From Candidatus Latescibacterota bacterium (GTDB lineage: Bacteria; Latescibacterota; UBA2968; UBA8231), in NCBI GenBank assembly GCA_022826515.1, contig JAJDUT010000121.1, forward strand, positions 1 through 64,000: a stretch of 64,000 nucleotides of DNA, given 5' to 3'. The notes below the pieces were generated by a model. The model did not search any database. It had not been told where the DNA came from and saw nothing but the letters and a program-made list of their open reading frames with translations. Shown piece by piece: positions 39,479-49,201 of the stretch (the stretch's first letter is position 1; every line of letters starts with the position of its first letter). The position numbers were made by a program, and so were the translations under genes.

Positions 39479-41609
39479 CGGATAGGGCCTTGTAAATGGC
39501 GTAGTTTCTGAGGACTAGCTTGACGTAGATCCGGGTCTCCTTGAAGGGGATGCGCTCGACGAAAGCGTCCGGGTCCTCGGAGGGAAAGGTCTTGAGCCAT
39601 CGGCGGGCGTTGTGCGGGCCGGCGTTGTACGCGGCTAGGCCCAGTTCAAAGCCTAAGTCTGAGCCGGCGCTGGTGGCAAATTGGCGCATCTGGTCGCCGA
39701 GGAAGTAACTGCCCAAGCGGATGGAGACGGCCGGATCGAAGAGTGCGCGCAGTTCAAAGGGTTTCACCTCCAACCTCCGCGCGAGGTTGAGACCAGTGTG
39801 GGGCATGATCTGCATCAGACCTCTAGCGCCCGCCCTCGACACCGCTTTTTCGTTAAACGTGCTCTCCTGGCGAATTACCGACAGGACCAGATAGGGGTCG
39901 ATTTGGGCCTCGGCTGCGGCCGCGGCAATCTCTTCCCAGTAGTACGTCGGGTAGATGCGCGACAGTTCCTCTGGGTCTTGCCCGTCGAACAGGCGCATCG
40001 ACAGCCGCATCGCTTGGTCGCGATAGCCGAGGGCCTCGTAGTAATCGCGGATGGCCTTGAGCGCAGTCTTGTGGCCCGTGTAGTCGCGGACGGCTTGTTT
40101 CATCTCGGCTATTGACCAATCCCGCAGCCCTAATTGATTCAGCAAGCCAGCGCGCTCGAGATGGGCCCGGTGCGCCAGCGGGGGGACGTCTTGACGCAGG
40201 TTTTCCGCGGGCCGCTTCTTGAGTTGGACCTGTTCTCTATGGCCCAATAGGACAGCGCGGGCCGAGTAGTACGAGCGGGGAAATCCGGCGGCAGCGCGGC
40301 GATAGAACGCGGTGGCGTCCTGTGTCTGGCCCAGCCGATCGGCGCTTTTTCCAGCCCAGTACAGGGATTGGTCGATGATGTGGGGCTGGTGCGCCTGCTG
40401 ACTGGCGCGCTCAAAAGCGGCGAGGGCTTCGGAGTATTGTTCTTGGCAGTAGAGCGCGAAACCGACGCTCCAACGCGCTTCGTCGCCGTAATCGGTTTGC
40501 GGGTGGTGCTCGGCTAGGCGGCGATAGAGCGTCTCGGCGCGGGCAAACCGGCTTTGGCGTTCGGCGGCTTTGGCGGCCTGCCATAGAGCGTCGTCGGCCA
40601 AGTCGTGCTGGGGGTAGCGCCTAGCAAAGTTCGCATAGGCTGCAATGGCCTTGTCTTCGCGGTTTTTGCGGACCGAGAGACTGGCGAGGCGATACAGAGC
40701 TGACGGGCTGCCGTGGCGCTCGTGAGCCGTGCGAAAAATCTGCTCGGCCTTGGTGTAGTGCCCTGCCGACTGGTGGGCCCGGCCGAGCATGTAGTGCGCT
40801 TGGGCAATGCGCTGGTCGCCGCTGTGTTGGCGGATGAAGTTCCGAAAGCTCTTGATGGCTTGGTTGTACCGCTTGTGGCTGTAGTAGGTGTACGCCTTGG
40901 CATAAGCCGTGCGGGCGTCGAGCTTCTTGGGCAAGTCCGACAGGCTATTGCGAGCGTGCTTGGAACTGGGGTGCTTTTCCAAAAGCTCTAAACGCCACTT
41001 TTGCGCCGCCACCGGATTGCGCTTTTGGCTGGTGGTTGCGAGCAAGTAGAGGACCCGCGCTGGATCAGTGCCCTGCGCGAGTTGCTCCTTGTACAGGGCA
41101 AGGGCTTTGGCGGGGTGGCCAGCGGTCCGGTAAAGAGAGGCCAAGTGCATGCTGGCGGGGTTGCGGAGGATCGGGTTAGTCGAGGTGGCTAGAAAATTTT
41201 CGTACTCGGCGATGGCGTCGTGCGTCTGGCCCATATCATCTAGAGAACGGGCCATCCAGAAGCGGCGGTAGTCGTCCAAGGCCGGTAGGTCGAGATTGAG
41301 CAAGCGGTCGTACGCGCGGCTTGGCTCTTTGAGCATGCGCTCGCAAAACGCCCGCTGGAATTCGAGGTGCGCTTGAGCGGTCGGCTCGTGTTGGATTGTG
41401 TCTAGCGCGGTGAGGCGGGGATAGGCGAGATCGCAGCGATCGTCGGCGATCAGCATGGCGATTGGGCTGGGCGGCTCCGGTGTGAGGGCCTTGAGGGGAG
41501 CCTCAGGGAGCGGCTCAGGGGGTTCCGAAAAATAGAAATAGGCTGCTGGCAGCAGGACCAACAGGCTCAGGGATAGTGTTGTCCAAGCCCATTTGGCTTT
41601 GTTGGTCAT
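39468..41609 (-). CDS. soluble-type lytic murein transglycosylase with TPR repeats
   Basis: This 713-residue envelope protein has an N-terminal signal/anchor (W-A-W-T-T-L-S-L-S-L-L-V-L-L-P-A-A-Y-F). A long array of TPR-like helical repeats spans about 70-540, with many A-x-A-L-x-x-Y and Y-R-L-A units. The C-terminal Slt/GEWL domain (about 560-700) has S-V-I-R-Q-E-S-T-F-N (catalytic Glu), G-A-R-G-L-M-Q-I-M-P and A-A-Y-N-A-G-P-H-N. It cleaves peptidoglycan to 1,6-anhydro muropeptides. The frame extends 68 codons upstream, but the ATG at 41609 starts directly before the signal peptide and is preferred. Confidence 0.9.
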   Translation of the reverse strand: MTNKAKWAWTTLSLSLLVLLPAAYFYFSEPPEPLPEAPLKALTPEPPSPIAMLIADDRCDLAYPRLTALDTIQHEPTAQAHLEFQRAFCERMLKEPSRAYDRLLNLDLPALDDYRRFWMARSLDDMGQTHDAIAEYENFLATSTNPILRNPASMHLASLYRTAGHPAKALALYKEQLAQGTDPARVLYLLATTSQKRNPVAAQKWRLELLEKHPSSKHARNSLSDLPKKLDARTAYAKAYTYYSHKRYNQAIKSFRNFIRQHSGDQRIAQAHYMLGRAHQSAGHYTKAEQIFRTAHERHGSPSALYRLASLSVRKNREDKAIAAYANFARRYPQHDLADDALWQAAKAAERQSRFARAETLYRRLAEHHPQTDYGDEARWSVGFALYCQEQYSEALAAFERASQQAHQPHIIDQSLYWAGKSADRLGQTQDATAFYRRAAAGFPRSYYSARAVLLGHREQVQLKKRPAENLRQDVPPLAHRAHLERAGLLNQLGLRDWSIAEMKQAVRDYTGHKTALKAIRDYYEALGYRDQAMRLSMRLFDGQDPEELSRIYPTYYWEEIAAAAAEAQIDPYLVLSVIRQESTFNEKAVSRAGARGLMQIMPHTGLNLARRLEVKPFELRALFDPAVSIRLGSYFLGDQMRQFATSAGSDLGFELGLAAYNAGPHNARRWLKTFPSEDPDAFVERIPFKETRIYVKLVLRNYAIYKALSDDA

Positions 41610-41908
41610 AGGTCTTATGGTGGTTTGAGGTGGGTGGTTATTCGGTGCGCTAGTGGCGCATCCTTCTCTTAAAAATACAATAGTATCGCAAAGGACCAAG
41701 CGGAAAATCGCCGCGCGGTGATGCCCATTGACGGAGAGGCTGGCGAAAACGACAAAGTTATTGCCGCAGGCGTCTTCCTCATTGGCCCGGAATGGGCGAG
41801 GTGGGGTCAGCACCCATCATACCGAACATGCGCTGATCAGCGAGACGCCTAGCGAATGGCCGCTAGCGGTGCGGGCGGAGGCGCTCTTAGGACATTAGAG
41901 GTCGTGCT
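41610..41908. other. 300-base spacer between the lytic transglycosylase and lpdA
   Basis: No intact gene is seen. It contains a hairpin at 41849-41866 that may end the pyruvate dehydrogenase transcript, and a short plus-strand open stretch (about 41720-41845) with only vague protein similarity. A T- and A-rich segment near 41670-41690 could be the promoter of the transglycosylase gene. Confidence 0.5.
41849..41866. terminator. hairpin downstream of lpdA
   Basis: CTAGCG-aatggc-CGCTAG is a perfect 6-bp stem 43 bases beyond the lpdA stop. No T-run follows on the minus strand, so it is at most a weak or Rho-assisted terminator. Confidence 0.35.
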
Positions 41909-43324
41909 TCAGCGGCGTTTGGGGGCGTAGAGGTGTGCGCTCTGGCCGTAGTGGCTTTCGGCCGCTTCCATGAGGGTTTCGGAGAGCGTGGGATGGGGAT
42001 GGATCGAATGCTGGACATCTGCTGCGAGCGCGGCCATTTCCACGGCTAGGACGCCCTCGGCGATTAGCTCGCCCGCGCCGCTGCCGGCAATACCCACGCC
42101 TAAGATCCGGCCGGTCTGGGGATCGATGAGTAGCTTGGTGAGGCCGTCGCTTGCGCCTTGGGTCATAGCGCGGCCAGAAGCCGACCAGGGAAAGCGTGCG
42201 ACTTCAACCGAACGGCCCTGCTGTGTGGCCTCTTCCTCGGTGAGGCCGCACCAAGCGATTTCCGGGTCGGTATAGACGACGTTGGGAATGGCGTGGGGTG
42301 CGAAGACCTGTTTTTCGTGCCCGGCTACGACCTCGGCGGCTAAGCTCCCTTGGTGGGCGGCCGTGTGGGCGAGGGCCGCGCCTACGAGGTCGCCGATGGC
42401 AAAAACCGACGGCTCGGCCGTGCGCAGTTGGTCATCGACTTGAACGTAGCCGCGCTCGTCGAGGCCGACGGCGGTGTGTTCCAAACCCAAGTCTTCGCTG
42501 TTGGGAACCCGGCCCACGGCGAGCAGGATTTTGGCGTAGGTCTTGGAAAAGCTCTGGCCGTCGCTGTTCTGCAATTGTACCGCTAAGCCATCGTCGCTCT
42601 CGGCGAGCGCGGTCACTTGGGTGTTGAGCATGATCTCGTCGAAGCGCTCGGCGGCCGTGTTGTGCAGGGGTTTGACCAAGTCGCGGTCGGCCGGGGGGAT
42701 CAGCCCGGGAAGCATTTCGACGACTGAAACTTGGGTTCCCAGCGCCACGTACACCTGCCCTAGCTCCATGCCGATGATGCCGCCGCCGACGACGAGCATG
42801 GAAGTGGGTATGTCGGGGAGGGCGACGGCGGCGGTCGAATCCATGATGCGATCGCCCGGCTGGTCAAAGAGCGCCGGCACGGCTGGCCGCGACCCGGTGG
42901 CGAGGATGGCGTGCTCAAACTGCAAGGTGCCTTGGCTGCCGTCGGCTTGGTCGATTTGCAGCGTGTGGGAATCGATAAAGCGGGCGCGGCCCTGCACGTA
43001 GGTCAGCTTGCGCGCCCTGACGAGCTGGCCCAAGCCCTGCGTCATCTTGGCTACTACTTCGTCCTTCCAATTCCGCAATTTGTCGAGGTCAATCTCGGGC
43101 GCGGAGAATTGGATGCCCCAGTGCTCGGCTTCCTTGGCTTCGTAGAGCAGCTTGGAAATATGCAGGAGGGACTTGGAGGGGATGCAGCCTCGGTAGAGAC
43201 AGACGCCGCCTGGATGGGCTTCGGGATCGATTAATGCGACATCCAACCCCAAGTCCGCGGCCTTAAAGGCGGCGACATAACCGCCCGGACCGCCGCCGAT
43301 GATCGCTAGCTGGGCTTTGTCCAT
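41909..43324 (-). CDS. lpdA: dihydrolipoyl dehydrogenase (E3)
   Basis: This 471-residue flavoprotein reoxidises dihydrolipoyl groups of the pyruvate dehydrogenase complex. FAD motif is I-I-G-G-G-P-G-G-Y-V-A-A; the redox disulfide is in G-G-V-C-L-Y-R-G-C-I-P-S-K; NAD motif is V-V-G-G-G-I-I-G-M-E-L-G; the C-terminal base is in H-P-H-P-T-L-S-E-T. The active-site loop reads C-L-Y-R-G-C where most bacteria have C-L-N-x-G-C. The start is the ATG before D-K-A-Q-L-A-I-I-G-G; a longer frame is not family-like. It lies seven bases after the E2 gene, last in the operon. Confidence 0.93.
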   Translation of the reverse strand: MDKAQLAIIGGGPGGYVAAFKAADLGLDVALIDPEAHPGGVCLYRGCIPSKSLLHISKLLYEAKEAEHWGIQFSAPEIDLDKLRNWKDEVVAKMTQGLGQLVRARKLTYVQGRARFIDSHTLQIDQADGSQGTLQFEHAILATGSRPAVPALFDQPGDRIMDSTAAVALPDIPTSMLVVGGGIIGMELGQVYVALGTQVSVVEMLPGLIPPADRDLVKPLHNTAAERFDEIMLNTQVTALAESDDGLAVQLQNSDGQSFSKTYAKILLAVGRVPNSEDLGLEHTAVGLDERGYVQVDDQLRTAEPSVFAIGDLVGAALAHTAAHQGSLAAEVVAGHEKQVFAPHAIPNVVYTDPEIAWCGLTEEEATQQGRSVEVARFPWSASGRAMTQGASDGLTKLLIDPQTGRILGVGIAGSGAGELIAEGVLAVEMAALAADVQHSIHPHPTLSETLMEAAESHYGQSAHLYAPKRR

Positions 43325-43331
43325 AGCGGCC

Positions 43332-44603
43332 TCAGCCTTCCAAGAGCGCGATAAAGGGGTCTTCCAATGCCGTGCAAATCCAGCGGAGGAAGCGCGCGCC
43401 ATCGGCCCCGTCGATCAGGCGGTGATCGTAGGACAGCGACAGGGGCAGGAAGGTGCGTGGCTGGAGTTGGCCGTCGATATAAGTAGGTTCGACTTGCGAG
43501 CGCGCCACGCCGAGGATTGCCACTTCGGGCGGATTGACAATGGGCGTGAAGGCGGTGCCGCCCATGGTGCCGACGTTGCTGATGGTCATGGACCCGCCCT
43601 GCATATCGGCCGGTCCGATTTTGCGCTCGCGCGTCTTTTGCGCCAGTTCACTGAGTTCTACCGCTAGCTCGATGATGTTCTTTTGATCCACGTCGCGCAC
43701 CACCGGCACGAGCAGGCCGTGGGGGGTATCGACGGCAATGCCGATGTGGAAGTAGCGTTTGTACACGACTTCCCGCTGGGCTATGTCGATGCTGGCGTTG
43801 AACTGCGGGAAGACCTTGAGGGCGATGCCGAGCACTTTGATGAGGATCGCGGTCGGCGTCAGCTTGCCGCCGGCTGTCTCGGCCTTTTTGCCGTATGCTG
43901 CGCGCCACTTTTCCAAGCTGGTGATGTCGGCTTTGTCGAACTGGGTGACCTGTGGGATGGTGGCCCAAGCCTGCGCGAGGCGCTCGGCGGTTATCTCGCG
44001 CACTTTGGTCATGGGCTGGCGCTCGACAGCGCCCCACTGGCTGAAGTCGGGTAGTGGGGCGGCTGTGGTCGGGGCTGCGGCCCGCGTTGCGTGCAGCTTT
44101 TTTGAGTGCGCCTTGACATCGTCGATTGAGATCCGGCCGCCCGGTCCCGAGCCTTGGACTTGCGCAATATCGACGCCGATCTCGCGGGCTAGGCGGCGCG
44201 TCGATGGCGCGGCTGGGACGGGGCCGTCTGTAGGTGTAGGCGCGGAGGGAGCTTCTTCGACAACCGGGGCGGGTGGGATCGGGGTAGGAGTCGGTTCCTC
44301 TGCCGATATAGGTGATGAGGGTGTTTCCTCGACAGCCGGGGGCGTCTCTTCGACGGCTGGGGCTGTGGTCCCCTCGACTTCGAGGATGGGCTGCCCGACG
44401 GCGATGGTGTCGCCCTGTTGGACGAGAATTTCGGTGATGGTACCATCTACGGAAGAAGGCACCTCAATGACGGCCTTGTCGGTTTCAAGCTCGATGACGG
44501 TCTGATCTTCAGCGAGGCGGTCGCCGACATCGACAAGGATGCGGATCACATCGCCGCTTTCGATATTTTCTCCTAAGTCGGGTAGGGCGAATTTTACGGG
44601 CAT
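43332..44603 (-). CDS. aceF: pyruvate dehydrogenase E2, dihydrolipoamide acetyltransferase
   Basis: This 423-residue E2 has one lipoyl domain (1-80, lipoyl Lys in E-T-D-K-A-V-I-E-V). A Pro/Glu/Thr-rich linker (about 85-125) follows, then a peripheral-subunit-binding domain (R-R-L-A-R-E-I-G-V-D-I ... G-P-G-G-R-I). The catalytic domain carries Y-D-H-R-L-I-D-G-A (His/Asp). Most gammaproteobacterial AceF have two or three lipoyl domains; a single one is seen here. A GTG 18 bases upstream overlaps the aceE stop (GTGA) and is an equally plausible start. It forms the complex core with AceE and LpdA. Confidence 0.92.
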   Translation of the reverse strand: MPVKFALPDLGENIESGDVIRILVDVGDRLAEDQTVIELETDKAVIEVPSSVDGTITEILVQQGDTIAVGQPILEVEGTTAPAVEETPPAVEETPSSPISAEEPTPTPIPPAPVVEEAPSAPTPTDGPVPAAPSTRRLAREIGVDIAQVQGSGPGGRISIDDVKAHSKKLHATRAAAPTTAAPLPDFSQWGAVERQPMTKVREITAERLAQAWATIPQVTQFDKADITSLEKWRAAYGKKAETAGGKLTPTAILIKVLGIALKVFPQFNASIDIAQREVVYKRYFHIGIAVDTPHGLLVPVVRDVDQKNIIELAVELSELAQKTRERKIGPADMQGGSMTISNVGTMGGTAFTPIVNPPEVAILGVARSQVEPTYIDGQLQPRTFLPLSLSYDHRLIDGADGARFLRWICTALEDPFIALLEG

Positions 44604-44617
44604 AGTGTGGTCTAAAC

Positions 44618-47275
44618 TCACTGGTAAATGGGATTGGGTTTTGCCGGATCAATCGCTAGGTCTTTCATCGCTTGGACGACCGCGTCGCTTTCGATTTGTC
44701 CCTCGCGCACCAGTGCGCTCAAGGCTCCTAGGACGATGAAGCGGTAATCGACCTCGAAGTGGTCGCGCAGGGCCTCGCGGGTCTCGCTGCGGCCGAAGCC
44801 ATCGGTGCCGAGGGAGACGGGCGGGTTGGGAAACCAGCGGGCAATGGATTCGGGGAGGGCCTTGACGTAATCCGAGGCCATGACGTACACGCCGCGCTCC
44901 TTGGCTAGGCATTGTTCGATGTAGCTGAGACGGGGCTTTTCGCCGGGGTGCATACGGTTCCAACGCTCGGCATCGAGGGCGTCGCGGTGCAGGGCCTTGT
45001 AGCTGGTGATGCTCCAGACATCGGCGCTGACTTGGTATTTTTCTTCGAGAATGCTCTGTGCTTTGAGGGCGCTGTTGATGATTGCGCCGCTGCCGAAAAG
45101 GTGAGCCTTGAGGCGGGTGCGTTTCTTGGCCGAGGGTTTGAACTTGTACAGGCCCTTGAGAATGCCTTCTTCGACGCCGTCGGGCATCTCCGGCATGGAA
45201 TAGATGTCGTTTTCGACCGTCAGGTAGTAGAACACGTCCTCCTGCTCGACGTACATGCGGCGGATGCCCTCGCGGATGATGACGGCGATCTCGTAGCCAA
45301 AGGCAGGATCGTAGGCTTCGAGATTGGGCACTGGATAGGCCAACAGGTGGCTGTGGCCATCCTCGTGTTGCAGCCCCTCGCCGTTGAGCGTGGTGCGCCC
45401 GGCCGTGCCGCCGACCATGAAGCCCTTGACCCGCATGTCGCCAGCTAGCCAGACCAGATCGCCGATGCGCTGCATCCCGAACATCGAGTAGTAGATGAAG
45501 AAGGGAATGGTGTTGATGCCGTGAGTGGCATAGGCAGAGCCGGCCGCGATAAAGGAGGACATAGAGCCGGCCTCGGTGATGCCCTCTTCGAGTATCTGGC
45601 CGTCTTTGGCTTCCTTGTAGTAGGTGATGACGTCTTTGTCAACTGGCTCGTATAGCTGGCCTAGGCTCGAATAGATCCCGAACTGGCGAAAGAGCGGCTC
45701 CATGCCGAAGGTGCGCGATTCGTCGGGGACGATAGGGACGACTAAATTGCCGATTTGCTTGTCTTGCATGAGTTTGCGCATGACCGCGACAAAGGCCATC
45801 GTCGTGGCAAACTCGCGCCGTCCCGAGCTCTTTTTAAATTCGTCCCACAGCGTTTCCGGCGGCATGGCCAGCGGCGGGGCCGTTACCTGCCGCTGGGGCA
45901 CGTACCCGCCGAGGCTTTCCCGCCGCTGGCGGATGTACTGGATTTCTGGGCTGTCGTCCGGTGGGCGGTAGAAGGGTGTCTCCGCAACTTCATCGTCCGA
46001 GATGGGGATGCCGAAGCGGGTGCGGAAAAGGCGTATTTCGTCCTCGTTGAGCTTTTTTTGCTGATGGGTAATATTTTTGCCTTCGCCGGCCTCGCCCATG
46101 CCGTAGCCCTTGATGGTCTTGGCGAGGATGACGGTGGGCCCGCTCTTGTGGGCGATGGCTTGCTGGTAGGCGGCATAGACCTTTTCTGGATCGTGGCCGC
46201 CGCGCCGCATTTTCTGGAGTTGTTCGTCCGAGTGATGCTCGACCATTGCGGCTAGTTTGGGGTCGGTGCCGAAGAAGTCGTGGCGGATGTAGCTGCCGTC
46301 GGAGACTGAGTACTTCTGGTACTGACCATCTACTACCTCGTTCATGCGCTGGGCCAAGCTGCCGTCGGCGTCCTGTTCCAAGAGCGGATCCCAGTCGTCG
46401 CCCCAGATTACCTTGACGACGTTCCAGCCAGCGCCGCGGAAGACCGCTTCGAGTTCTTGTATTATCTTGCCATTACCGCGCACCGGGCCGTCGAGGCGCT
46501 GGAGGTTGCAGTTTACTACCCAGATGAGGTTGTTGAGTTGTTCGCGCGCAGCGAGGGTGAGCGCGCCCAAGCTCTCGGGCTCGTCGCACTCGCCGTCGCC
46601 CAAAAAGGCCCACACCTTGCTGTCGTCAGCGGGCTTGAGGCCGCGGTTTTCGAGGTAGCGGTTGAAGCGCGCCTGATAGATCGAAAGGATTGGTCCCAAG
46701 CCCATAGACACGGTTGGGAACTGCCAAAAATCCGGCATCAGCCAAGGGTGCGGATAGGAGGCGAGGCCACCGCCTTCTTGCAACTCGCGGCGGAAGTTTT
46801 CGAGCTGGTGTTCGCTGAGGCGCCCTTCGACGAAGGCGCGGGCGTACATGCCGGGGGAGGCGTGCCCTTGGAAGTATATCTGGTCGCCGGGATGGCCGTT
46901 GCTGGGGGCGCGGAAGAAGTGGTTGTAGCCGACCTCGTAGAGGGTGGCTGAAGAGGCGTAAGTCGAGATGTGGCCGCCGACGTTGGAGTCGTGATTGGCG
47001 CGCACGACCATGGCCATAGCGTTCCAGCGCACGATGCTTTTGATCCGCCGCTCGATCTCACGGCTGCCCGGATAGGGGGGCTGCTGATCGCGGGGAATGG
47101 TGTTGATGTAGGGCGTATTGACGCTGAAGGGCGTGCCGACGCCGGCTTCTGCGGCGTGAGTTTGGAGCTGTTGCAGGAGCTTGAGGACCTGCGCGGGCGT
47201 TCTATGGGCCAGCACGTAATCGAGAGATTCGAGCCACTCGCTTAGTTCGGCTTGTAGTTCTTGGGCGTTGCTCAT
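44618..47275 (-). CDS. aceE: pyruvate dehydrogenase E1, homodimeric AceE type
   Basis: This 885-residue thiamine-diphosphate enzyme decarboxylates pyruvate and acetylates the E2 lipoyl group. The TPP motif G-D-G-E-C-D-E-P-E-S ... N-N-L-I-W-V-V-N-C-N lies near residues 228-260; H-I-S-T-Y-A-S-S-A-T and D-G-H-S-H-L-L are characteristic of AceE. Length is standard for the homodimeric class rather than the alpha2beta2 type. It heads the leftward aceE-aceF-lpdA operon. AGGAAT precedes the ATG. A TTGACC element at about 47316-47321 (minus strand) could belong to its promoter. Confidence 0.96.
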   Translation of the reverse strand: MSNAQELQAELSEWLESLDYVLAHRTPAQVLKLLQQLQTHAAEAGVGTPFSVNTPYINTIPRDQQPPYPGSREIERRIKSIVRWNAMAMVVRANHDSNVGGHISTYASSATLYEVGYNHFFRAPSNGHPGDQIYFQGHASPGMYARAFVEGRLSEHQLENFRRELQEGGGLASYPHPWLMPDFWQFPTVSMGLGPILSIYQARFNRYLENRGLKPADDSKVWAFLGDGECDEPESLGALTLAAREQLNNLIWVVNCNLQRLDGPVRGNGKIIQELEAVFRGAGWNVVKVIWGDDWDPLLEQDADGSLAQRMNEVVDGQYQKYSVSDGSYIRHDFFGTDPKLAAMVEHHSDEQLQKMRRGGHDPEKVYAAYQQAIAHKSGPTVILAKTIKGYGMGEAGEGKNITHQQKKLNEDEIRLFRTRFGIPISDDEVAETPFYRPPDDSPEIQYIRQRRESLGGYVPQRQVTAPPLAMPPETLWDEFKKSSGRREFATTMAFVAVMRKLMQDKQIGNLVVPIVPDESRTFGMEPLFRQFGIYSSLGQLYEPVDKDVITYYKEAKDGQILEEGITEAGSMSSFIAAGSAYATHGINTIPFFIYYSMFGMQRIGDLVWLAGDMRVKGFMVGGTAGRTTLNGEGLQHEDGHSHLLAYPVPNLEAYDPAFGYEIAVIIREGIRRMYVEQEDVFYYLTVENDIYSMPEMPDGVEEGILKGLYKFKPSAKKRTRLKAHLFGSGAIINSALKAQSILEEKYQVSADVWSITSYKALHRDALDAERWNRMHPGEKPRLSYIEQCLAKERGVYVMASDYVKALPESIARWFPNPPVSLGTDGFGRSETREALRDHFEVDYRFIVLGALSALVREGQIESDAVVQAMKDLAIDPAKPNPIYQ

Positions 47276-47428
47276 GGCTGAAATAATTCCTTTGCGTAGG
47301 CCGTTTTATAGGTCAAAAAAAGATAACAAGCACCTGTTTTCTTGGCAAAAAACCGTTTCGTTACAATCAGTTATATTATAGATACTGCTCGCACGCGCTG
47401 ATGGGCGGCGCAGAAAGAGAGACTCCCC

Positions 47429-49198
47429 GTGCGCAGACACCGAACCGCCTATATTTGTTTGCTGGCATCGCTGTTTTTGCATCTGACCGCGCTTTACTTA
47501 GGCGATCACCTGTGGCGCGACGAGTTGGACGCGGAGGCCTTTCGCGTGCGTCTCGCTCGCATCCCGCCGCAGTTTAAGCCCCCCCGCCCGATTCCCCTGC
47601 CCCCCTTGGACGTAGAGGCGTTGAAAGTGGAGATGGAGTATTTGCGGGCCGATCAGCCGGCTGTGGCCGTCCGCGACCCCAATTTAGAAAGCGAGACGAC
47701 TCCGCCCGAGATAGAGTCGCCGACGGCTCCCTTGGCGTTGGGCGAGATGGCCGTGGGTGCGAAGGAAGATGCGCCAATTTTGGAGCGCGAAAAGATGATC
47801 TCGCCTTCGTCGTTAGGCTTGGCCGATAGCATGGGCATGGCCTCAATGGATTTGTTGCGGATAGAGGACATGGCTCGGGCGAACAAGGATCACGCCGCGG
47901 TTATTCCCAGCCGGGCGACGCGGCGGGACTTGTCTGGCTACGTGAACTTCACTCAGTTGCGCGTCTATGGGGCTAGCTCGGGGCGGGGTGCGCTCGATGC
48001 CTTGAGCCGCTACGTGCGAGACCACACCCATCTGCTGGCGCGAGTGCGTGACCAGACCTACGAGTACTTCCTGTCGGAGCAACTGCTCAAGGATCCCATC
48101 CACTTCCTTTTTGAAGACTCCTTATCTGCGTACGACCCGAATATTCTGACCAAGTTCAGTGCGGAGGAGAAGGCACTTTTGGGCCGTTATCTGCGCGAGG
48201 GTGGCTTCCTGTTTATCGAGGGCACCGGCCGCCGTACCAACCACTATTTGCGCGAAATGAAGGACCACCTGCGCGAGATATTGGGGCCTGGGGCGCGTTT
48301 GGCACCCATCCCGACCTCGCATCCGATATATCATTCCTTTTACGAGTTCGGCGGCGGCTTCCCCGGTGAGGATAAATCGCGCATTGAGGACGCCGGAGAC
48401 AATCCTTCTTGGTATTATCCAGTCAACAATCGCTATGAGACTTTGGCCTTGCAGGAAGAACAGGAGGCCACCCTTTTCGGAGCCAGCGCTCTAAGCACAG
48501 CCTTGCCGCCGCCAGAGGGGTTGTGGGGCGTCGAACTGGATGGCGAACTGGTGGCCGTGATCAGCGACTTATGGTTAGGGAATTATTGGCAGGCTAGCTT
48601 CAACACGGAAGAAGAAGAAACGCCACCGGCGACCTATGCGCTGATGGCGGGGACCAATATCTTGGTCTATGCGCTGACGCGCAAAAGCGGCATCACCCCC
48701 CAACTGCCGCCGCCAGCTTGGACGCCGGAGCAAAGGCCCGTGGCCATGGTACAAGAAGCTCCGCTAGCTGTTGCCACGGCCGCGGCCGACGAGTTGCTCT
48801 TTGACGATCTCGACGCTTGGCTGGCTTTGGTGGTAGCCCCCATCGGCAGCGAGATCACAGAGGATATCGCGGTGCGCTTGGATGGTCGCTACTCGCTCGA
48901 ATTGCTCAAGCGCGGCTATCAGGGATTGCTTTTCCACAATCTGCCGGCTGGCAAGCACTGGGTGGAGTTGAGCTACGGCGGGCAGACTCAACAGGTGGAG
49001 GTCGATTTGAGGGGGGGCAAGGTTACCACGCTGACGTTCGCGCTCAATCGCTTTGCCTTTGTGGTGCGGCTGCGGATGCAGGAGCAGGAGGAACGGGCGG
49101 ATTGGCAGCGCTGGTCTGCGGCCTTTGCCGACTTGGAGGTCGAGGAGATTTACTTGGCCGCAGACCGCGAGTGGTTGGAAGGCGGAGACGCCCCCTGA
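47429..49198 (+). CDS. DUF4159-domain membrane-anchored protein
   Basis: This 589-residue protein begins at a GTG. An N-terminal transmembrane helix (A-Y-I-C-L-L-A-S-L-F-L-H-L-T-A-L-Y-L) is followed by a proline-rich TonB-like periplasmic linker (about 40-70, R-I-P-P-Q-F-K-P-P-R-P-I-P-L-P-P). A DUF4159 domain follows (about 170-385), with L-R-E-G-G-F-L-F-I-E-G, S-H-P-I-Y-H-S-F-Y and L-V-A-V-I-S-D-L-W-L. The C-terminal 150 residues resemble a carboxypeptidase-regulatory-like beta domain (L-P-A-G-K-H-W-V-E-L). DUF4159 proteins are typical of planctomycete/FCB-type genomes and often lie near MoxR/VWA genes; none are here. Function unknown. Confidence 0.7.
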   Translation: MRRHRTAYICLLASLFLHLTALYLGDHLWRDELDAEAFRVRLARIPPQFKPPRPIPLPPLDVEALKVEMEYLRADQPAVAVRDPNLESETTPPEIESPTAPLALGEMAVGAKEDAPILEREKMISPSSLGLADSMGMASMDLLRIEDMARANKDHAAVIPSRATRRDLSGYVNFTQLRVYGASSGRGALDALSRYVRDHTHLLARVRDQTYEYFLSEQLLKDPIHFLFEDSLSAYDPNILTKFSAEEKALLGRYLREGGFLFIEGTGRRTNHYLREMKDHLREILGPGARLAPIPTSHPIYHSFYEFGGGFPGEDKSRIEDAGDNPSWYYPVNNRYETLALQEEQEATLFGASALSTALPPPEGLWGVELDGELVAVISDLWLGNYWQASFNTEEEETPPATYALMAGTNILVYALTRKSGITPQLPPPAWTPEQRPVAMVQEAPLAVATAAADELLFDDLDAWLALVVAPIGSEITEDIAVRLDGRYSLELLKRGYQGLLFHNLPAGKHWVELSYGGQTQQVEVDLRGGKVTTLTFALNRFAFVVRLRMQEQEERADWQRWSAAFADLEVEEIYLAADREWLEGGDAP

Positions 49199-49201
49199 AC
49201 C

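Noticed and set aside
41720..41850. Plus-strand open stretch with faint resemblance to part of an inorganic pyrophosphatase
   Set aside because: Only about ten residues look similar, no other pyrophosphatase motif is present, and there is no start or ribosome-binding site to support a gene.
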